From a virus, in IMG/VR virus record IMGVR_UViG_3300009431_000652, positions 1 to 28,700 of that record: DNA of 28,700 bases; one strand, written 5' to 3'. Position numbers and translations under genes: made by a program. Positions 14,413-21,190 of this stretch are shown here, in pieces (within the stretch, counting starts at the first letter, position 1; each line of letters begins with the position of its first letter). The notes under the pieces were generated by a model. The model worked only from the letters and a program-made list of their open reading frames with translations, did not search any database and was not told the origin of the DNA.

Positions 14413-14922
14413 ATGAAGCGATTTATTCTAGGTATGTTGTTGGCCGTCTGTCTCATCGTACCAGCAACTCTTATCGGCTGCCGAAATTGGTTTGGGGAAA
14501 GCCACAGATATCCCCACCAATACGACTTATCAAGGATGATGTGCGAACTAGTCCAAGAACATAACCGTGTCCGCAAGTCATTCGACAACAAACAAATGAC
14601 ACTATACCAAAATGCAATGCTCAACAGGGCCGCTCAGCGACATGCAGAGTACATGGCCGAGAAAGATAACCTCAGTCACTTTGGCGAATGGTTTAACAAA
14701 CCTTCCGACCGTGTCAAAAAAGAAGGATACAAGTTCTGGGCTATCGCAGAAAACATCGCCTTCGGGCAAACTAGCGTTGCGGAAGTAATGAAAGAATGGA
14801 TGGAAAGCGATGGCCACCAATGCAATATCCTAGGAAACTACCGACATATCGGCGTCGGTATGGCGTGCAACAAAAAAGGGCGTCTGTATTGGTGTGTCCT
14901 CTTCGGAAAACCTAAACTCTAA
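14413..14922 (+). CDS. CAP/SCP-domain lipoprotein
   Basis: 169 residues. A lipoprotein signal (basic MKR, hydrophobic core, lipobox L-I-G-C23) should anchor it in the envelope. Residues 42-167 form a CAP domain with the four usual metal/active-site residues visible: H50 in EHNRVR, H89 in LSHFG, E113 in AENIAFGQ and H135 in SDGHQCNIL, plus the closing YWCVLFG. Bacterial CAP proteins are secreted and some act on cell wall or lipids; the activity here is unknown. GGAGG is 6 nt before ATG. It is 20 nt upstream of a second lipoprotein gene, and both end at a shared terminator. Confidence 0.88.
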   Translation: MKRFILGMLLAVCLIVPATLIGCRNWFGESHRYPHQYDLSRMMCELVQEHNRVRKSFDNKQMTLYQNAMLNRAAQRHAEYMAEKDNLSHFGEWFNKPSDRVKKEGYKFWAIAENIAFGQTSVAEVMKEWMESDGHQCNILGNYRHIGVGMACNKKGRLYWCVLFGKPKL

Positions 14923-14942
14923 ATCTTACACAAGGAGGAATA

Positions 14943-15185
14943 TTGCACCGATCATACATCGTAGCGATCCTCGGAATCGCTTTAGTAAGCACAATGGTAC
15001 TCGTGGGATGTACCAAAAGCGCACCAGCGCCGTATCCGTACCCATACACATGGGAACAACCGCCTTCACAACCGCCTTCACCACCGCCAGAACCAATACC
15101 AGATAAACCACCCGAAGTAATACCCGACGATAACGATTGGCCCCCCATCATACCACCAGATCGTATCCGACCGCCTCACGGATGA
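14943..15185 (+). CDS. Small proline-rich lipoprotein
   Basis: 80 residues. Start is TTG 14943, supported by AGGAGG 6 nt before it. Signal peptide with lipobox L-V-G-C23; the mature part is short, Pro-rich (runs of PP with Ser, Glu, Asp) and probably extended. It could be a spacer or wall-facing anchor. It directly follows the CAP lipoprotein and precedes a strong terminator. No family recognised. Confidence 0.75.
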   Translation: MHRSYIVAILGIALVSTMVLVGCTKSAPAPYPYPYTWEQPPSQPPSPPPEPIPDKPPEVIPDDNDWPPIIPPDRIRPPHG

Positions 15186-15223
15186 CCGGGGAATCAACAG
15201 TGGCCAGGTTGGTCGCACTAATA

Positions 15224-15257
15224 CAAAACGCCCCGCCGATTTCGGCGGGGCGTTTTG
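15224..15257. terminator. Bidirectional rho-independent terminator
   Basis: Perfect 16-bp stem, arms 15224-15239 and 15242-15257 (CAAAACGCCCCGCCGA with its complement), 2-nt loop. Four T residues end the stem on each strand. It serves the plus-strand lipoprotein pair and the convergent minus-strand thioredoxin gene. Confidence 0.9.
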
Positions 15258-15282
15258 CGTAGCTAACAACTTCCTGTCAAGG

Positions 15283-15765
15283 TCACGAATCGTCTTCGGT
15301 CAACCAAGTGACAAACTCCTCAACGTTGCGACCGCCCGAAGCAATTCGCAACGGCTTCACCTTCCCTGACAAAACCTCGAAAATACCGTAAGCAGGAATC
15401 GTCTTGACTCTCATCCTATCTGCCACGGCACGCTCTCGATCCACATCCACAACATAGACAACGTACTCCTTTAGCAATCCTTGCACACGTTCGTCTGGCC
15501 AAACTTCCGCTTTCATCTTCTTACAAGGTCCACACCAGGACGCTGTGAAGATGAAGAAAAGCTCCTTGTCATACTGCTGGGCAATGTCTAGCGCCTCATT
15601 GTACGTTGCCGGTTTCGGAATACGTTGAGGAATTTCTTGCCCAGGAGGATAACCAGGTGGGTAGGCGTAGCCTGGTGCCGGTTGTCCTTGGTTACATCCG
15701 ACTGCAAAGCTGATGATTATCGCTAGGCCCGTTGCTACCGCTACGTAGATTAGAAATCTCCGCAT
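15283..15765 (-). CDS. Thioredoxin-fold lipoprotein
   Basis: 160 residues. Signal with lipobox A-V-G-C24, a Pro/Gly/Tyr-rich spacer (28-52), then a thioredoxin domain with the active site W77-C-G-P-C81, VYVVDVDRE and the cis-Pro segment VKTIPAYGIF. It should exchange thiols or disulfides outside the inner membrane; direction of the reaction depends on a reductant not seen here. AGGAGG before ATG 15765. It lies 12 nt from the exported coiled-coil gene upstream, probably one operon, ending at the shared terminator. Confidence 0.9.
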   Translation of the reverse strand: MRRFLIYVAVATGLAIIISFAVGCNQGQPAPGYAYPPGYPPGQEIPQRIPKPATYNEALDIAQQYDKELFFIFTASWCGPCKKMKAEVWPDERVQGLLKEYVVYVVDVDRERAVADRMRVKTIPAYGIFEVLSGKVKPLRIASGGRNVEEFVTWLTEDDS

Positions 15766-15777
15766 CTTGTCCTCCTT

Positions 15778-16599
15778 CTATCTTATCTTCTTGTTACCGT
15801 GCGTAGCGATAAATCGCTCCACGACTTGTTGTTGCCTACGAACCTTATCCAAGACATTGAAATTGGCCGTTATGCCGATTTCAATGTCAGAGAATTCTAC
15901 ATGTGGCGGCCGAGGTGGTTCCCAACCCATCAGCAACGCTGCGTCTCTTCGGGTGGTATAACGGTGTTGCCCGACAATACCAAGTCGGTTCCACCACCTT
16001 TGAAACGCTATTGATTCTCGGTATCGCCTGTCTTCTTGTAGCTTGGAGACCTCTCCAACCAGGCGCTTCTCTTCCATTTCTAGCTCATGCAAGTAATGGT
16101 CAGCGGTGCCTTTCCACTCCGCAACAGAGTTGTACGTTCTGCCACGAATCGTGGTCGATGGCTTTTTCTTCGTGGGAAGCACCCCAGCATCAATCAATGA
16201 TTGTTCCCGCTGGGCGAGAGCGTCCCTTCGCTCGGCCGTGTCAAGTCGCCTCTCTTGCCAGTCCAAGTAATTCTCAGTTTTGTTCCTGGACTTATACTCG
16301 TCTTGCAACGACCACCACTCCCGAACACCCCTCTGGTAATTGTCAATCGCCCTCTCACGAGCTATTTCCCGATCTAGGAGGTAATCACCTATGCGGTCCC
16401 AATAAGAACCAAGCCCCCACAGAAACCTCGCCCAGCCATTCAACCATGCTTCTTCAAACGTTCGAGCATTAGTTGGAGGAGGGTAACTTGCATCAAGAGG
16501 GTTATAAATCTCCGGGTAAACAGGCCGAGTGTTGCCGTTCTGCGCCAAACATGGAGTAGTGAGCAAGAGCACTATGCCACCAAACAGTAGACCTCTCAT
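15778..16599 (-). CDS. Exported coiled-coil protein, unknown function
   Basis: 273 residues with a clear cleavable signal (MRGLLFGGIVLLL, cleavage likely after CLA-Q at about 19). The mature chain is rich in Trp, Arg and Glu, with a long helix at about 95-145 (Arg/Glu/Asp/Gln heptads), a short domain at 148-165, a second helix at 165-195, and a segment SDIEIGITANFNVL near the C-terminus. No enzyme motif seen. Its ATG overlaps the stop of a 53-residue gene by 4 nt. Location next to three lipoproteins suggests an envelope function. Confidence 0.72.
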   Translation of the reverse strand: MRGLLFGGIVLLLTTPCLAQNGNTRPVYPEIYNPLDASYPPPTNARTFEEAWLNGWARFLWGLGSYWDRIGDYLLDREIARERAIDNYQRGVREWWSLQDEYKSRNKTENYLDWQERRLDTAERRDALAQREQSLIDAGVLPTKKKPSTTIRGRTYNSVAEWKGTADHYLHELEMEEKRLVGEVSKLQEDRRYRESIAFQRWWNRLGIVGQHRYTTRRDAALLMGWEPPRPPHVEFSDIEIGITANFNVLDKVRRQQQVVERFIATHGNKKIR

Positions 16600-16757
16600 T
16601 TCCTTTTCTCCTTCATCGCTTCTAGTTCTTCGGTTGTCAATTCGCTCCTAAGAAGTCGATATCCCCACTTCAACTTCTCGGGAGGAATCGCAGGGCACTT
16701 CTTCCTAGCGAGCCGACGTAAACACACCTTCGCTCGCTGGTACTCTCGTAACTTCAT
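16596..16757 (-). CDS. Small basic protein (53 residues)
   Basis: Starts at ATG 16757, overlapping the TGA of the upstream gene (ATGA), and ends in a TGA that overlaps the ATG of the downstream exported protein (ATGA). The product is Arg/Lys-rich with two Cys (VCLRRLARKKCPAIPP) and a helical end with TTEELEAMKEK. Two coupled junctions argue that it is a real gene despite its size. Function unknown. Confidence 0.62.
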   Translation of the reverse strand: MKLREYQRAKVCLRRLARKKCPAIPPEKLKWGYRLLRSELTTEELEAMKEKRK

Positions 16758-17050
16758 TTCGTCCACTCCATCATGTAAACGATGCAGTGTTCGCCACAGG
16801 CATACATGTAGTCGATGCGGCTGGGGTGCAATCGACCCACGATCACGACCAATGCGGCCAAATCGGACAGAGCAGGCGATCTCATTTCAAACACAACAGT
16901 GTCTTCTTTGTTCAGCCATTGTCGGCCATCGGAACTGCCTCTCGTCACAAGATCGACGAAGCGATAACGAAGGCCGTCCATCATCTCCTCGAAGAACTCG
17001 GGAGAAGGATTATCTTTTATCTCTAATGAAGCGGGTCTGAGTTCTACCAT
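16754..17050 (-). CDS. Hypothetical protein
   Basis: 98 residues, not recognised. An N-terminal helix (PEFFEEMMDGLRYRF), two central strands (TVVFEMRSP, LAALVVIVGR) and a Cys/His-containing end (YACGEHCIVYMMEW). GAGG is 8 nt before ATG 17050, which lies 9 nt downstream of the DNA polymerase stop, so it is probably part of the polymerase operon. Confidence 0.62.
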   Translation of the reverse strand: MVELRPASLEIKDNPSPEFFEEMMDGLRYRFVDLVTRGSSDGRQWLNKEDTVVFEMRSPALSDLAALVVIVGRLHPSRIDYMYACGEHCIVYMMEWTK

Positions 17051-17059
17051 TTTGTTACC

Positions 17060-18424
17060 TCAATTGCGTGGAAAGTGAATGTTCTGTAGCTGATCCAACC
17101 GTTGCCCGACCTGGCACGCCGTCTTTAACGACAACCCAGGAGACAAAGAAGATTCCGATTCGAGAATATCACGAGCAATATGAATAACATCCACGCAAGT
17201 GCGTAGTGGGGCTACTAAGACGTAGCCATCGTGAATATGGATAAGAAGATTCTCAGACAAAGCCTCGTGGAGAGCACAAAGGCGCTCCAAACATATCAAA
17301 GATGCTGGCGACTGAACCTCGAAATTGCGCCTCTTGTACGGTGGTTCGTTTGAAAAATCCCGTTGGCGTCCGAAATAGTCGGACGCCAACGGTGTCTCTT
17401 TCAGTTCCGCTTCCTTCGCTTCAATCCATTGAAAGGACTGGGGGAACCGGCCCTTTAGCGAAGTAATAATGGTATCGGCCGCAGATGAGGGAATCTTGAG
17501 TTTTTCTGCCAAATTCCGAGACTGCAATCCGTATAGCACTGGTAGGAAAATCAGCTTTCCCAGTTTCCGGGGTGGCCAACCAGGAACATCTACGGGAATC
17601 AACGAAGTATAGAAGTCGCCTTCGCTGCTTAGTGCAGCCTGGAGGTTTTTATCCTTTGCCAGCCAAGCCAGAGTCGAGACCTCCATGTTCTCAAAATCCA
17701 GGACAACAAATCGCCACTGTCCGCCTTCCAAGTAACATCGAGGTTGCAAGGCGGCCTTCTGAGTTGGCGACATAGAATGAACTGTCAGGAACTTACTAGA
17801 AGGTTGTTTTACTTTGAGGCGGCCATTCTTTTGACCCTCGATCTCATATGATGTGTAAAGAACTTCCTTGCGAGAAGCATCAATAACGCCCTGAGTCTCC
17901 AAGTCTGGCAACACCCGCCAGGCAAGTGGATCGAACACACAGGACTGCGCCAGCTTCCAATGATTTTTTGTAGTAAAACCCTTCGCCGTCGAGAGGGCCT
18001 CTCTAATCGTTTCTGGTGGCCTCTCTTTTCGGTCGCCCTGATATGCCAACCCGTACTTCAAATCAATTACACGGGCTCCTGGGGGCTCTGAGGGGCCTTC
18101 TAGGCGATACTTGAGGAAACTGTTGAGCTTCTTGATATCCCAGGTCAATACGATATGATCTTTGGCGAAAATGGTATGTTGGAGAATATGGTAAAAGTCG
18201 AGAGGGTGAATGTCCAGACCAACCTCAGACGCCAGAAAGGTCGCCGAACGAGTCGGGGTCAGTATAATGAACTTACCATCGTATTTCTGGGTGAAATCGG
18301 TGATCGGCGGATCGCACCGAAAGTAGCAAACCTGCTCGGTAGCCAACCCAGCGATAGTCTGAAAAACGTCCATATCAGATTCATCGGCAAAGAAGCTAGA
18401 TAGACTGAAATGAATTTCCAACAC
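17060..18424 (-). CDS. Family A DNA polymerase, short form without a recognisable exonuclease
   Basis: Replicative or repair polymerase. 454 residues, shorter than usual phage PolA enzymes. Polymerase motifs are all present: GQKNGRL (197-203), motif A VLDFENMEVSTLAWLA with Asp243, motif B R286...K290...Y298-G299, the RNFEVQSPAS block (366-375), and motif C H398-D399-G400. Residue 400 is Gly where HDE is usual. Residues 1-150 keep the outline of a 3'-5' exonuclease domain but lack the DxE metal site, so proofreading is probably lost or supplied elsewhere. GTG 18424 is the first start and overlaps the divergent gene by 15 nt; ATG 18373 would avoid that. Neither has a clear ribosome site. Confidence 0.85.
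   Translation of the reverse strand: MLEIHFSLSSFFADESDMDVFQTIAGLATEQVCYFRCDPPITDFTQKYDGKFIILTPTRSATFLASEVGLDIHPLDFYHILQHTIFAKDHIVLTWDIKKLNSFLKYRLEGPSEPPGARVIDLKYGLAYQGDRKERPPETIREALSTAKGFTTKNHWKLAQSCVFDPLAWRVLPDLETQGVIDASRKEVLYTSYEIEGQKNGRLKVKQPSSKFLTVHSMSPTQKAALQPRCYLEGGQWRFVVLDFENMEVSTLAWLAKDKNLQAALSSEGDFYTSLIPVDVPGWPPRKLGKLIFLPVLYGLQSRNLAEKLKIPSSAADTIITSLKGRFPQSFQWIEAKEAELKETPLASDYFGRQRDFSNEPPYKRRNFEVQSPASLICLERLCALHEALSENLLIHIHDGYVLVAPLRTCVDVIHIARDILESESSLSPGLSLKTACQVGQRLDQLQNIHFPRN
17360..17392. repeat. Perfect inverted repeat in the DNA polymerase gene, 14-bp arms, 5-nt loop
   Basis: Arms 17360-17373 (CCGTTGGCGTCCGA) and 17379-17392 are exact complements around AATAG. It lies between motif B and the RNFEVQSPAS block and encodes about residues 345-355. 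Confidence 0.95.
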
Positions 18425-18925
18425 TGGCTACGAGAAGCCGAACAAAGCGACGTGTGGTATCACGGCAGCCCCGACAAGTTTGAGAGCTTCCAGGCAGGCA
18501 AGTATCATGCTGACGTGCAACTTGGCTTTGGCATCCACTTCGCTCAGAACAGAGAGTTTGCCGAACTGTATGGACCATACATCTACGAGTGCCAACTATC
18601 TCCCACGAAGACGCTAGACCAAACAGCCATCCACTCCGTAGATGACCAAGAGGTGTACCAGTTCGCACAAGAGCTTTACAAGAGAACAAGATTCAGTCTC
18701 TACGTGTCTGGTGGGCAGTTTGCCTTGTCGTTAGATGTCACGAGTCCCAAGAGGGCCGAACGACTGTTAAGGCAATACGGCTACGACTCCGTCCTGTACG
18801 AGGCCAAATACGGCTCTATTGCCGGAGCGGGTGGGGGGATGTACGTAAACCAGAAGACAATAGCGATGACAATGCTCGACCCATCCAAGATCACCGTCCT
18901 CAATGTAACTCAGTCGGAATCGTGA
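18410..18925 (+). CDS. ADP-ribosyltransferase-like protein with capsid-targeting-like N-terminus
   Basis: 171 residues. It begins MNFQHWLREA, where L-R-E-A fits the cleavage rule of T4 prohead protease gp21 (I/L-x-E before a small residue), so the tag may be removed in the capsid. The rest is a small ART fold: VWYHGSPDKFESF (15-27), LGFGIHFAQNREFAELYG (about 38-55), YIYECQLSPTKTLD, then YGYDSVLYE and MLDPSKITVLN at the C-terminus. By analogy to T4 Alt it may transfer ADP-ribose to host proteins at the start of infection. The catalytic Glu is uncertain. No good ribosome site; the start is supported by the tag. Confidence 0.65.
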   Translation: MNFQHWLREAEQSDVWYHGSPDKFESFQAGKYHADVQLGFGIHFAQNREFAELYGPYIYECQLSPTKTLDQTAIHSVDDQEVYQFAQELYKRTRFSLYVSGGQFALSLDVTSPKRAERLLRQYGYDSVLYEAKYGSIAGAGGGMYVNQKTIAMTMLDPSKITVLNVTQSES

Positions 18926-19000
18926 ATGTGCGCAAAACGGGGGCTTCCCCCGGCATAAGTATAGAATAGGACTACATTACCGGCTCTTTTATTCTTTAGT

Positions 19001-19027
19001 TTGACTTAACACTTGTTTGGTTATGAT
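19001..19027 (+). promoter_or_regulatory. Candidate sigma70-type promoter
   Basis: TTGACT (19001-19006) and TATGAT (19022-19027), each one base off consensus, with a 15-nt spacer, which is one or two shorter than ideal. It points toward the plus-strand genes at 19474-20940 but lies more than 440 nt before them, implying a long leader or a separate transcript. Confidence 0.35.
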
Positions 19028-19340
19028 TTCAGTTCTTCCTGTTCTCTATCGTTGCTTCTCTTCTATGAAGTCTTATGCCATTGGACCAGTACATACCCCC
19101 GTATGATAAGATCAACTACTTAAACGTTTACTGGGTTTACGATAGAGTACATTATGCTTCCCGGTCAGAGCTAAGAAGAACACTCGTAGAGGTTCCAATA
19201 CGATTGACCTGGTCTTACGACCTCCTGTCTCCTTTCTTCTTCTCTCTCTCGATTGAAGAACTTTTTGCTTACTATTCGGTAAGGAGTAGTAGCCCGTGCA
19301 AGGTTCAGGAAAACACAACGGTGTTGAGTTCATTCCTCTG

Positions 19341-19380
19341 TTTGGTAGTAGTTGAAAGTGGTTGGAAGTAGTTGAAAGTA
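19341..19380. repeat. Four 10-bp tandem repeats of GTTGAAAGTA type
   Basis: Units 19341-19350 TTTGGTAGTA, 19351-19360 GTTGAAAGTG, 19361-19370 GTTGGAAGTA, 19371-19380 GTTGAAAGTA. The same unit with the same 10-bp period occurs at 847-876 before the gp32-like gene. One turn of helix per unit suits side-by-side protein binding. Confidence 0.8.
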
Positions 19381-19473
19381 TTTTTGTATTAGGTAACTCA
19401 GTAAGTCATGTCGAAAGTCTTCTAGCTATATCGGCAGATTCATTGGTGATAGCTTAACTAAATTTCCGATATT

Positions 19474-19815
19474 GTGAATAGAGTGTATACGAAAGAGCAG
19501 CTAATCGAGAGTCTGAAGGCAACATCATCTCGCAACAAGAAGATGTTCATCAATAAATGCATGAAGGCTGCTGTTCATCTTGCAGACGAACAGTTCTTGG
19601 TAGCAGAGGGAGCGCCCGTTAATGTCATCGTCAAGGAGCTACGTAGGATAGCTCACTTCTTCTCGAACAACGGCATCATCACTTTTTTTCAGAGTCAGGA
19701 GACGCCATTATCGGCAGACAAGGAACAAGTACGTTTAGCTTATTCTGTCAGCGAGGGTGGCGGCAACAGGGAAGTGTACTCTGTGGTAGTAAATAAAGTA
19801 TTGTGGTATCAATGA
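19474..19815 (+). CDS. Hypothetical protein
   Basis: 113 residues from GTG 19474 (or 110 from GTG 19483); neither has a clear ribosome site. Mostly helical and basic N-terminal half (EQLIESLKATSSRNKKM), then strands ending in VYSVVVNKVLWYQ. No family recognised. Its TGA overlaps the ATG of the next gene, so the two are coupled. TAGCTATAT about 45 nt upstream resembles the TATATA elements seen before other genes. Confidence 0.6.
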   Translation: MNRVYTKEQLIESLKATSSRNKKMFINKCMKAAVHLADEQFLVAEGAPVNVIVKELRRIAHFFSNNGIITFFQSQETPLSADKEQVRLAYSVSEGGGNREVYSVVVNKVLWYQ

Positions 19816-20531
19816 ACGACATACGATGCCTCGAAACTATTTTGCGGTACAGTCTGTCCTCACAAGAGGCAAGAGCATTCAAGATACAGTGTGTCTTCGT
19901 CGAGCAGGTACACAAAGTGTTTCCCGAGGTAGTCGGATTTCGTTATCCCAAGCATGATCCACGTAAGACTTACTCGTTCAAATTCTGCTACAAGTTGCTG
20001 CGAGAAACGCAGCACAAGATGCAAGACGTTGATTATCCACTCTATGTGCGGGCGCAACTTGATATCATCAAAATCCATACGAAGAGAACCGGGAAGGAGC
20101 CAACCGTCTCAATCTCATGCTTGGTGGGCGAGCAAGCGTGGGACCGATGGCTTGTGTGGAAAAAGATGTACGATGATAGACTTCGTAAACGAGTCGAAAC
20201 GGCAAAAGAAGTGGGGGTGGATGCGAACGAATTTGAGCGAGTGGCGACGGAATTAACTCGTGACAAACGATTTCTTGCCAAGCGACTGAAATCCTTCACT
20301 AAAGAGACAATCCAAAAAGCCGTGTCAGACCGCCTTGTATTACGATGGATTGCCACGAAACAGCTTAGTCCTTATTACGCTCTCCTTTCACCGATATTGC
20401 ACATCTGGCTTGCAGAACGTAATCTAACGATTGAGGACGTGTTCTGTATCGACTTTGGGTTCTATCGACCCGGAATTACGAATGAAATCCAAATCCACTT
20501 CTCCCATGAATTTGCGCATGAAACCGGATGA
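19812..20531 (+). CDS. Hypothetical protein
   Basis: 239 residues from ATG 19812, which overlaps the previous stop (ATGA); a GTG at 19803 is less likely. Helical and basic in the middle (WKKMYDDRLRKRVETAKEVG), with RFLAKRLKSFTKETIQKA and a C-terminus containing IHFSHEFAHETG. No family recognised, no catalytic motif clear enough to name; the HEFAH stretch is not HExxH. Overlaps the next gene by 14 nt. Confidence 0.65.
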   Translation: MNDIRCLETILRYSLSSQEARAFKIQCVFVEQVHKVFPEVVGFRYPKHDPRKTYSFKFCYKLLRETQHKMQDVDYPLYVRAQLDIIKIHTKRTGKEPTVSISCLVGEQAWDRWLVWKKMYDDRLRKRVETAKEVGVDANEFERVATELTRDKRFLAKRLKSFTKETIQKAVSDRLVLRWIATKQLSPYYALLSPILHIWLAERNLTIEDVFCIDFGFYRPGITNEIQIHFSHEFAHETG

Positions 20532-20940
20532 TCTCGGTAATCCCGAGATATCCTACGAGTGCCGCTACTGCCCCGAGTGCAATGTGGTCAATTGGTGCAT
20601 GGGCAGAACTGAATACTACGAAGACATACACGCTGTTAGGTGTTGGAAATGCGGGGCCTGCTTCTACATCGATGGCTATGATAGCAGGCTATGGGAAGAG
20701 TCGGATGCTGATGCTGTGATATGCGAAGGTGTGATCGATCCAAATTTTCCAGCCGATACATTGCAGACACTAGTTGACGCTGCGGTGGAGCAAATGGAAG
20801 ACTTGAAAAGGAAGGTACGAACAGCAGACGATGACCCAGACATCGTAGACATGATTTACGAGATTGAGAGTGCAATTGCCGGTGTTAAGGCCCTTCTAGC
20901 AGAGGGAATGCCACCGGAATACATTGCTCCACGTTTCTAA
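20518..20940 (+). CDS. Hypothetical protein with paired-Cys zinc-ribbon-like N-terminus
   Basis: About 140 residues. CRYCPECNVVNWC and VRCWKCGACFYID in the first 50 residues give paired Cys clusters of zinc-ribbon type, followed by an acidic region and a helical tail (MEDLKRKVRTADDD). I chose ATG 20518; an in-frame ATG at 20506 and further upstream starts lie deeper inside the preceding gene. Its stop overlaps that of the convergent gene by 3 nt of a 4-nt shared sequence. Function unknown. Confidence 0.65.
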   Translation: MKPDDLGNPEISYECRYCPECNVVNWCMGRTEYYEDIHAVRCWKCGACFYIDGYDSRLWEESDADAVICEGVIDPNFPADTLQTLVDAAVEQMEDLKRKVRTADDDPDIVDMIYEIESAIAGVKALLAEGMPPEYIAPRF

Positions 20941-21182
20941 GCAGCTATGCCCATACTTCGTGCTTCCTCATAGTCAAGGTACATGTCCGTCTTTCTATTG
21001 TACCACTTACCTTCTTTCGGATCATAGAAGATATGATAAAGGTCATGTTTTCCACACCACTCTAAACCTTCCCGATCTGCGTATGCCTGTGCTTGTTCTC
21101 CTTGCTCAATTTCCTCGGGGGTCAGAGTTCGTTGAGTAAACCCCTCTCTCTGTAAAAGCCAATCTTCCCAGCGTTGTATCAT
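20937..21182 (-). CDS. Small hypothetical protein
   Basis: 81 residues, not recognised. Acidic helical first half (LTPEEIEQGEQAQAYAD) then GLEWCGKHDLYHIFYDPKEGKWYN, a Trp/His/Cys-rich beta segment. GGAG stands before ATG 21182. It begins 8 nt after the tagged protein gene and its stop overlaps the convergent zinc-ribbon-like gene. Confidence 0.6.
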   Translation of the reverse strand: MIQRWEDWLLQREGFTQRTLTPEEIEQGEQAQAYADREGLEWCGKHDLYHIFYDPKEGKWYNRKTDMYLDYEEARSMGIAA

Positions 21183-21190
21183 AGTTTCTC

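Larger units (their letters stand above)
18926..19473. other. 548-bp region without a convincing gene
   Basis: Contains a short GC hairpin at 18938-18952 (CGGGGG-ctt-CCCCCG) just after the ART gene, a sigma70-like promoter candidate at 19001-19027, pyrimidine-rich stretches around 19215-19250, and four 10-bp repeats at 19341-19380. A 98-residue plus-strand frame at 19075-19371 lacks a ribosome site and looks non-coding. It may hold a long leader, a noncoding RNA, or a replication or regulatory element. Confidence 0.5.

Noticed and set aside
14322-14564. Plus-strand 80-residue frame before the CAP lipoprotein
   Set aside because: Overlaps the CAP gene in another frame, starts in the palindrome and lacks a ribosome site.
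19075-19371. Plus-strand 98-residue frame in the noncoding region
   Set aside because: No ribosome site, odd composition, and it runs into the 10-bp repeats.
20431-20940. 169-residue version of the paired-Cys gene
   Set aside because: The extra N-terminal residues lie deep inside the preceding gene; ATG 20518 gives the usual short overlap.
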